A stretch of 23,948 nucleotides of DNA from CAZHEV01 sp964531335 [NCBI: uncultured bacterium] (GTDB taxonomy: Bacteria; Eisenbacteria; RBG-16-71-46; CAZHEV01), in the NCBI GenBank assembly GCA_964531335.1, contig CAZHEV010000023.1:6010-29957 (forward strand). Direction: 5' to 3'. Shown here in pieces: positions 1 to 5,094 of this stretch. A program made the translations under genes and the position numbers. Below the pieces are notes generated by a model. That model saw only the letters and a program-made list of their open reading frames with translations, ran no database searches and was not told the origin of the DNA. The stretch's first letter is position 1. Each line of letters opens with the position of its first letter.

Positions 1-2
1 TG

Positions 3-59
3 GCCGAGGGACTGGAGTCGCCGGCCCCGCGCACGCCGGGAAGGAGAAGGGTTTTATGA
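3..59 (+). CDS. Possible C-terminal end of an upstream gene (partial)
   Basis: A reading frame open from the window edge ends in TGA at 57-59, so its stop overlaps the ATG of the next gene (ATGA junction), an arrangement typical of translational coupling. The 18 visible residues are rich in Pro and Arg (ending RRRVL) and match no family I recognise. Only 57 bases are visible and the other frames are also open here, so this is a weak call. Confidence 0.3.
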   Translation, partial: AEGLESPAPRTPGRRRVL

Positions 60-475
60 AAAGTTATCGCAAGGAGCTCTGGTTCAACGTTCCTCAGCGC
101 CGAGGGTTCGTCAACATCACCCCGCAGGTGGAGAAATGCTTGAAGGAGAGCGGCACGAAGGAGGGGCTGGCCCTGGTCAACGCCATGCACATCACCGCCT
201 CGGTCTTCATCAATGACGACGAGGGGGGACTGCACCAGGATTACGAGGAGTGGCTGGAGGAGCTGGCCCCGCACGAGCCTGTGAGCCGATACCGCCACAA
301 TCGGACGGGCGAGGACAACGGGGATGCTCACCTGAAAAGGCAGATCATGGGCCGGGAGGTCGTGGTGGCGGTTACGGAAGGCAAGCTGGACTTCGGACCC
401 TGGGAGCAGATATTCTACGGGGAGTTCGACGGGAAGCGCAAAAAGCGCGTATTGGTGAAGATAATAGGAGAGTGA
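56..475 (+). CDS. yjbQ: YjbQ family protein (UPF0047; secondary thiamine-phosphate synthase type)
   Basis: The 139-residue product is a full-length member of the YjbQ/UPF0047 family. Characteristic blocks are visible: [15 protein letters not shown] (about residues 43-57), a [15 protein letters not shown] block, the [17 protein letters not shown] stretch (about 79-95) and the [13 protein letters not shown] block near the C-terminus with its terminal KIIGE. The His and Asp/Glu residues in these blocks form the presumed metal/active site. Some members have weak thiamine-phosphate synthase activity; the physiological role is not settled. The start at 56 is supported by an AAGGAGAAGG ribosome site six or so bases upstream. 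A cytosolic soluble protein is expected. Identity of the family is very secure, the reaction less so. Confidence 0.93.
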   Translation: MKSYRKELWFNVPQRRGFVNITPQVEKCLKESGTKEGLALVNAMHITASVFINDDEGGLHQDYEEWLEELAPHEPVSRYRHNRTGEDNGDAHLKRQIMGREVVVAVTEGKLDFGPWEQIFYGEFDGKRKKRVLVKIIGE

Positions 476-636
476 GGCCCCCGGAGCGGCGATTGTCGCC
501 GGCCGTCGCGCGGTCGCCGTCGCTCGGAGGCCGTCCGGCGTCCGCGATGCGGGAGCAAGAACGCCGCGCGGGCCGTATGGGTTGAGCCGGCCGTGGACGG
601 GGTCCTTTGGGATAACGCGAGAGGCGACCGGGAAAT

Positions 637-1281
637 ATGGTGCCAAAGACCGCGCCGTTCGACGAGCACGCTGAGGCGTATGACCGCTGGTTCGAAGCCA
701 ACAGGCCGGCATACGAGTCAGAGCTCCGAGCCGTCAGGACTTTGCTCCCCAGGTTCGAAAGGGCCGTGGAAATCGGCGTCGGGACCGGGCGCTTCGCCGC
801 GCCGCTGGGGATCTCGACGGGTGTGGACCCTTCGGGGCCGATGGCGCGCATCGCCCGGGGCCGCGGGGTCCGCGTGATCGAAGCGGTCGCGGAGGACCTG
901 CCCTTCGGCGAGGGCCTTTTTGATCTGGCGCTCATGGTGACGACGGTCTGTTTCCTCGATGACGTCGCCAAGGCATTCGGGGAGATCTATCGCGTACTGT
1001 GTTCGGACGGGCATTTCGTTGCCGGGATCATTGACCTGGGTACCGAGCCGGGGAAGATGTATCGGGCGCGCAAGCCCGAGAGCGGGTTCTACCGTCCGGC
1101 GCGCTTCATGTCATCCGAGGAGGTCTGGAGCGAGCTGGAGCATGCCGGCTTTTCCGACCTGGTTTGTGCGCAGACGATCTTCGAGCCACCCGAGGATATG
1201 CGCGGGATCTCGCCGGTCGAACCCGGCTGCGGGCGCGCACTCTTCGCCGTGATGCGGGGCCGTAAGGACACCTCTAGCTGA
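637..1281 (+). CDS. Class I SAM-dependent methyltransferase
   Basis: The 214-residue protein shows a Rossmann-type methyltransferase fold. Motif I is VEIGVGTGRFAAPLG (about residues 47-61), followed by the acidic end of beta-2 (GVDPSGPM), the post-motif VAEDLPFGEGLFDLALMV (about 82-99, motif II region) and YRVLCSDGHFVAGIID (about 118-133, motif III). This matches the Methyltransf_11 group often annotated as UbiE/ubiquinone-type, but nothing here identifies the substrate. A GAGAGG site sits about 12 bases before the ATG at 637. It stands between yjbQ and a CMD-fold gene with sizeable gaps on both sides, so operon membership is unclear. A cytosolic small-molecule methyltransferase is the safest description. 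Confidence 0.88.
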   Translation: MVPKTAPFDEHAEAYDRWFEANRPAYESELRAVRTLLPRFERAVEIGVGTGRFAAPLGISTGVDPSGPMARIARGRGVRVIEAVAEDLPFGEGLFDLALMVTTVCFLDDVAKAFGEIYRVLCSDGHFVAGIIDLGTEPGKMYRARKPESGFYRPARFMSSEEVWSELEHAGFSDLVCAQTIFEPPEDMRGISPVEPGCGRALFAVMRGRKDTSS

Positions 1282-1316
1282 CGCCCAGGCCATCGATACG
1301 CACAGGAGGAAAGATC

Positions 1317-1634
1317 ATGCCTTCTCACAAGATCCCTGATCATTACGAGTCTTTGAAGTCGCGCTTTCCCAAGGTGATGGAGGCGCTGGAGGGGCTGGGC
1401 AGCGCCGTTCGCTCGGAGGGCCCGCTGGATGAGAAGACAAGCCATCTCATTCAACTCGCCGCGGCCGCCGTTAGTCTGTCGGAGGGCGGCGTTCACAGCC
1501 ACACCAGGCGGGCATTGGAGGCGGGGGCGTCAGCGGACGAGATATACCATACTCTGGTCCTGCTTCTCAGTCCCGTCGGGTTCCCCCGGGTGGCGGCCGC
1601 GATCAGTTGGGCGGATGACGTCATCAAGGGATAG
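1317..1634 (+). CDS. Carboxymuconolactone decarboxylase (CMD/AhpD-fold) family protein, CXXC-less
   Basis: The 105-residue all-helical protein fits the single-domain CMD family. The typical pattern is visible: LDEKTSHLIQLAAAAVSLSEG, then HSHTRRALEAGASADEIYHTLVLL and a C-terminal AAISWADDV helix. In AhpD-like relatives the segment before the conserved His carries a redox CXXC pair; aligning on HTRRALEAGA here puts Ser and Gly at those two positions (SEGG), so peroxidase or disulfide reductase activity of the AhpD kind is not expected. The conserved His is kept. The ATG at 1317 follows an AGGAGGAAAG ribosome site. Substrate and pathway cannot be told from sequence. Confidence 0.85.
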   Translation: MPSHKIPDHYESLKSRFPKVMEALEGLGSAVRSEGPLDEKTSHLIQLAAAAVSLSEGGVHSHTRRALEAGASADEIYHTLVLLLSPVGFPRVAAAISWADDVIKG

Positions 1635-1809
1635 CGACGCAAGACAGGCCCTGCAAAGCGCCGTCGAGGGCCCCCAAGTCCGCCTGTTCGACGGGAGCAG
1701 CGCCGCAGTAGGCAAGTCTCAGGCTCAGTGGTTCCCGCGGTGATTGCCGAGGGAGAGGCTCCGTGTAGAAGCAGGTTGAACGCGTTATCTCAAGAGGAGG
1801 AAAGGAAGC

Positions 1810-2115
1810 ATGGCTCACGAAGCGCTTCATGAAAGACATGAAGATCTGTCGAAGGAGGCACTTGATTACCATCGCGCTACTATATCGCTGATCGAGGAGT
1901 TGGAGGCGGTCGACTGGTACAACCAGCGCGTGGATGCGTGCAAAGACGAAGAGCTCAGGAAGATCTTGGCTCACAACAGGGACGAGGAAAAAGAGCACGC
2001 GGCAATGCTCCTCGAGTGGATCCGTCGTCATGACGATGAGTTCGGTGACGAGCTCAAGGACTATCTGTTTACGGACAAGCCGATAGCCGGGCTCGAGCAC
2101 GAGCACAAGGGATAG
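1810..2115 (+). CDS. Encapsulated ferritin-like protein (EncFtn type)
   Basis: The 101-residue protein has the short two-helix EncFtn signature: EELEAVDWYNQRVDA (about 29-43) and LAHNRDEEKEHAAMLLEWIRR (about 53-73), then a short tail containing YLFTDKP. By comparison with the characterised Rhodospirillum rubrum EncFtn, the ferroxidase ligands correspond to E30, E60 and H63, and the iron-entry residues to E29, E32 and W36; all are present. EncFtn subunits assemble into annular decamers that oxidise Fe(II), normally inside an encapsulin shell. Here the tail ends PIAGLEHEHKG, without an obvious encapsulin-loading peptide, and no encapsulin gene is in the window. A strong AGAGGAGGAAAGG ribosome site supports the start. 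Likely role: iron oxidation and storage or detoxification. Confidence 0.9.
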   Translation: MAHEALHERHEDLSKEALDYHRATISLIEELEAVDWYNQRVDACKDEELRKILAHNRDEEKEHAAMLLEWIRRHDDEFGDELKDYLFTDKPIAGLEHEHKG

Positions 2116-2186
2116 TCGGATGCCGCGTAGTCTCGGTGACGCGGCCGGTCGTCGAGGGCGCATGATCTGGGGCCATAAAGGACTGG

Positions 2187-2342
2187 GTGGCAACCTATTG
2201 CCAGATGGACGGAGACGAGGACCAGTGTACTGTAGTGACGAAGAGGGAAGGCCCGCTGAAGGACAGGCGGGTCATTCGGGGGCGAGAGAAGAAATGCCGG
2301 GAGTACTATGAGTCCGAAGAGGGGGAAATCGACAGCTCCTGA
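2187..2342 (+). CDS. Possible small Cys-containing protein, start uncertain or frameshifted
   Basis: Between the ferritin and the next ORF one frame reads like a real protein (VATYCQMDGDEDQCTVV..., ending SEEGEIDSS) with strong G/C at third codon positions, three cysteines and many charged residues. The open stretch begins after TGA at 2163-2165 and ends at TGA 2340-2342. No ATG stands at its beginning: the choices are GTG 2187 (AGGA four bases upstream) or ATG 2202. An ATG at 2162 with GAGGG upstream lies in the neighbouring frame; removal of one base around 2170-2178 would join it to this frame, so a frameshift or sequencing error is possible. No family recognised. Confidence 0.4.
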   Translation: MATYCQMDGDEDQCTVVTKREGPLKDRRVIRGREKKCREYYESEEGEIDSS

Positions 2343-2451
2343 ATGATGAACGCCATCGACGGACCCAGGAGAGGTCAACGGATACCCGGCGAGGGACGCT
2401 AAGAACGTGAGCAATGGAAGCGATGGAATTGGCCCTTGAAGGAGGTAATGA

Positions 2452-2754
2452 ATGACCCCCGAAGAACTCCGAGCCATCATGTTGTATCTGAGGGATAGGG
2501 TCCGCCTGGCCCCGCGACAGGGGGATGACCCGGTGGTCATAGTCTTCGAGGAACCGAGCGAGGAACAGATGATCGACGCGGGATTGAACGAAGTAGGCGT
2601 CAAACGGCTTCTCCGCGTTCCGTGGTGGGGCGAGATGGTGGCCGACATAATAGAAACCCCCGAGATGTGCGACCCCAACGACCCGCCGGAGCAGGTTCTC
2701 GAGTACGCAAAGGACGTGGTCTCCGAGTATATCCGCAAGAGGTTCCCGATATAG
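2452..2754 (+). CDS. Hypothetical protein, 100 aa
   Basis: A small acidic soluble protein with no family that I recognise. It opens with an apparently helical segment (MTPEELRAIMLYLRDRV), has a beta-like VVIVFEEPSEEQM stretch, a central RVPWWGEMVADIIETPEM segment with paired Trp, one Cys, and ends in a predicted helix (EQVLEYAKDVVSEYIRKRF). The start is well supported: GGAGGT stands at about 2440-2446 immediately before the overlapping AATGAATG. It follows the ferritin and the small Cys-containing frame in the same direction, so a link to iron handling is possible but is only an inference from position. Confidence 0.72.
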   Translation: MTPEELRAIMLYLRDRVRLAPRQGDDPVVIVFEEPSEEQMIDAGLNEVGVKRLLRVPWWGEMVADIIETPEMCDPNDPPEQVLEYAKDVVSEYIRKRFPI

Positions 2755-3295
2755 TTAGGGCAGACACGGGACGCGCCCGAGAGGCAACGGCCGCCGGCAT
2801 GGCTCACGAAATGAGATCGGACCCCGCGATCGCGGACCCCGTCGCTGCCGGCATGACGCGGGGAGCCCCGTGCCCCCGCCGGTCACGCGAATCATCGCCT
2901 CTGGGGGCATCTCCCAGACGCCTTTAGGTAGATCCCCTGCCCCCCGAGCACGGGGATTGCTGTACAATATCGGCACATAGCAGTTCTTCCGTTGGGCTAG
3001 AAAAAGGCGGAGGGATCAGGGGTTCAGCGGAAATTCGCCGTAATCGGCCGATGCCGGTCTTTATTGCCCGGTTCAACGCCGCCGAGGCATCCATCCTCCC
3101 GGACACTGCCGCCCGGATGGGAGGCCAGGCTTCCTTTCACCGCCCGCAAGCCTACCGACGGCGAGGGAGATCTCCAACATGCCGATCGATAACCGAGATA
3201 CAGGGGCAGACCTCTTTCCGATCTGACGAGCAAACTGAAGTACGACGGCCTGGCCGAGGACTGCCGGCGTTCGAGGACGTAACGGAGAAGGACTA
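2755..3295. other. Long intergenic leader upstream of kaiC, no gene seen
   Basis: About 540 bases with no convincing coding frame. It contains a perfect 12-bp palindrome CCGCGATCGCGG at 2824-2835, with GGACCCCG copies on either side of it; a TACAAT -10-like hexamer at 2963-2968 without a clear -35; a 10-bp palindrome ATCGGCCGAT at 3043-3052; and a hairpin with a 6-bp stem (CCTCCC 3095-3100 with GGGAGG 3119-3124). The kaiC ribosome site GGAGAAGGA lies at its end. The region probably carries the promoter and a long 5' leader for the kai operon, but no known riboswitch class was recognised. Confidence 0.45.
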
Positions 3296-4747
3296 ATGAA
3301 GCGAAGCATACCAGGCAAGAGCGATTCCCACCCGATAGCAAAGGTGAAATCCAACGTATCGGGGCTGGACGAGGTGCTCCTGGGCGGTTTCCCAAGACAC
3401 CGTACCACCCTTATCAAGGGCTCCGCGGGCACCGGCAAGACGGTTCTAGGGCTGGAGTTTCTGTGTCGCTCCGCCATGAACGGCGAGCCGGTGATTCTGG
3501 TCTCCTTTGAAGAGAGCGCGGAGAGCATAAGACAGAACGCGCTGGCGATGGGCTGGGACATTGCGGCCTTGGAGGAGGCGGGGGTGTTCTTCCTTTGGGA
3601 GGCCAAGGTCGACCGGACAGCCCTGAAAAGCGGGCAGTTCGGCATTGATTCCTTTCTGGCGGGGATCGGGGGCAAGGCCGAGCAGATGAACGCCGAGCGG
3701 ATCATGATAGACGCCGTGGACGTCTTCATGCGCGTATTCGAGGACGAGGTCAAGGAGAGAAACGAGCTCTGCCGGCTGCATGAGTGGCTTGTCGACCAAC
3801 GATTCACGGCCTTGCTGACCGCGAAATCGGGAAATAGCTCGGAGAGCATGCAACGCTATGAGTTTCTCGACTACATGGCCGATTGCGTGCTCCTTCTGGA
3901 TCTTCGCGTTCACGGTCAGGTAGCGACCCGCAGGCTGCGGGTCGTCAAATATCGCGGCTCCGGTTTTTGCTCCAATGAGTACCCGTACATCATCACCTCA
4001 GAGGGCAGCGTCTTCATGCCCTTGACCGCGATGAGGCTCATGCATCGCCCAATTGGCGAGAAGGTAAGCAGCGGGAACCCGGACCTCGACGAGCGGCTGG
4101 GCGGCGGATTTCACCGCGGGTCCGGCATCGTGGTAACCGGGGCCTCGGGCGGCGGCAAGACTACTCTCGCCGCCAATTTCACCCAGGAAGCATGCTCTCG
4201 GGGCGAAAGAGTCCTCTTTGTCAGCTTCGAGGAATCAAAGGAAGCCATAATCTCCGCGATGCTCTCTCCCGGCATAGACCTGCGGCCGGCCGTGGAGAAG
4301 GGCACTCTCGAGTTTCACACGATAATGCCCGAGGCCCTTGTGCCGGAGGCGCATCTCTACAGAATATCGCAGAAGATGGAGCGGTTCCATCCGGACCACC
4401 TGGTCATCGACGCGATATCCGCTTGCAGGCGCATTGGGGGCAAAGAGGCGGCTTTTGACCTGCTCATTCGCCTGATAGATATTTGCAGGCAGCGAGGCAT
4501 CACTTGCTTGATGACCAACCAGTTCGTGGAAGACGGGAGCGCGTTCACGAGCACCGGCTTGGAGATATCTTCGATTGCGGACACCCTTCTCTCGATAAGT
4601 TTCGTGGAATCCGACGGTCGGATACAGCGGGACCTTGTGATAGTAAAATCCCGCGCCGCCCATCATTCCAACCGGCACCACCTGTATGTAATCTCCGACG
4701 ATGGCATACAAATCGACCCCCTCGAAGGTGGGACGGGGAGGACCTAA
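3296..4747 (+). CDS. kaiC: KaiC-like circadian-clock family ATPase, two RecA/KaiC domains
   Basis: The 483-residue protein has tandem KaiC domains (CI about 15-245, CII about 255-475). Walker A motifs are GSAGTGKT (42-49) and GASGGGKT (282-289); catalytic Glu pairs occur in SFEES at E72/E73 and E312/E313; Walker B-like strands are RIMIDAVD in CI and LVIDAIS in CII. The CII segment TGLEISSIADTL aligns with the cyanobacterial TDSHISTITDTI segment, giving T420, S425 and S426 at the positions of T426 and the S431/T432 phosphosites. Cyanobacterial KaiC is 519 residues; this one stops about ten residues after the last strand, so the A-loop and KaiA-binding tail are missing. Expected to form ATP-dependent hexamers with autokinase/ATPase activity. 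GGAGAAGGA precedes the ATG; its stop overlaps kaiB (TAATG). Confidence 0.93.
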   Translation: MKRSIPGKSDSHPIAKVKSNVSGLDEVLLGGFPRHRTTLIKGSAGTGKTVLGLEFLCRSAMNGEPVILVSFEESAESIRQNALAMGWDIAALEEAGVFFLWEAKVDRTALKSGQFGIDSFLAGIGGKAEQMNAERIMIDAVDVFMRVFEDEVKERNELCRLHEWLVDQRFTALLTAKSGNSSESMQRYEFLDYMADCVLLLDLRVHGQVATRRLRVVKYRGSGFCSNEYPYIITSEGSVFMPLTAMRLMHRPIGEKVSSGNPDLDERLGGGFHRGSGIVVTGASGGGKTTLAANFTQEACSRGERVLFVSFEESKEAIISAMLSPGIDLRPAVEKGTLEFHTIMPEALVPEAHLYRISQKMERFHPDHLVIDAISACRRIGGKEAAFDLLIRLIDICRQRGITCLMTNQFVEDGSAFTSTGLEISSIADTLLSISFVESDGRIQRDLVIVKSRAAHHSNRHHLYVISDDGIQIDPLEGGTGRT

Positions 4748-5094
4748 TGGAGATTCAAGAGCGAAGCTCAGGCGCGCGGAAGGCGATCTTGTCGGGCCCG
4801 GAAGCATCCAAGTCGAAGGCATCGAACGCAGTACGATACAAGTTGCGCCTGTTCGTAGCGGGTGAAGAGCACAATTCGGTGGTGGCCAAGAAGAACATCG
4901 ATGAAATATGTGCCGCGCACCTGCGCGGCAATTGCGAGCTCGAGATCATCAACGTGTTCGAGGATTATGCCGCGGCCATCGAACACAACGTCTTGGTTAC
5001 GCCGGCACTGCTGATCGACAGACCGGTGCAATCCAGGATCTATGGAAATCTTCAGGATAAGTCCAAGGTGCTTTCCGCGTTGGAGCTGTTATGA
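4747..5094 (+). CDS. kaiB: KaiB-like circadian-clock family protein
   Basis: The 115-residue product has the KaiB thioredoxin-like fold from about residue 30: YKLRLFVAGEEHNSVVAKKN, then CELEIINVFEDYAAAIEHNVLVTPALL and the C-terminal YGNLQDKSKVLSALELL, corresponding to the IGDLSDREKVLIGLDLL segment of cyanobacterial KaiB. The conserved Gly of that segment is kept, and the following Asp is Asn. The N-terminal 30 or so residues are an extra polar, basic, probably disordered extension. The ATG shares a base with the kaiC stop, and its own stop overlaps the kinase start by ATGA, so all three genes should be made together. Expected to bind the KaiC CI ring in a phosphorylation-dependent way, as in known Kai systems; that is inference. 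Confidence 0.92.
   Translation: MEIQERSSGARKAILSGPEASKSKASNAVRYKLRLFVAGEEHNSVVAKKNIDEICAAHLRGNCELEIINVFEDYAAAIEHNVLVTPALLIDRPVQSRIYGNLQDKSKVLSALELL

Noticed and set aside
487-501. Hairpin CGGCGA-TTG-TCGCCG after yjbQ as a terminator
   Set aside because: Six-base stem without T tract in GC-rich DNA; such stems are common by chance here.
2061-2807. 248-aa minus-strand ORF
   Set aside because: It lies antisense to the ferritin and the 100-aa gene, both with good ribosome sites and coherent sequence; its own sequence is Ser/Arg/Leu-rich without any motif.
1809-2810. 13-base identity (CATGGCTCACGAA) at 1809-1821 and 2798-2810, the first at the ferritin start
   Set aside because: A few 13-base matches are expected by chance in 24 kb, and the second copy leads to no ferritin-like sequence.
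3051-3296. 81-aa plus-strand ORF directly upstream of kaiC
   Set aside because: It is Arg/Pro-rich with no family resemblance, has no ribosome site, and its composition fits non-coding GC-rich DNA.
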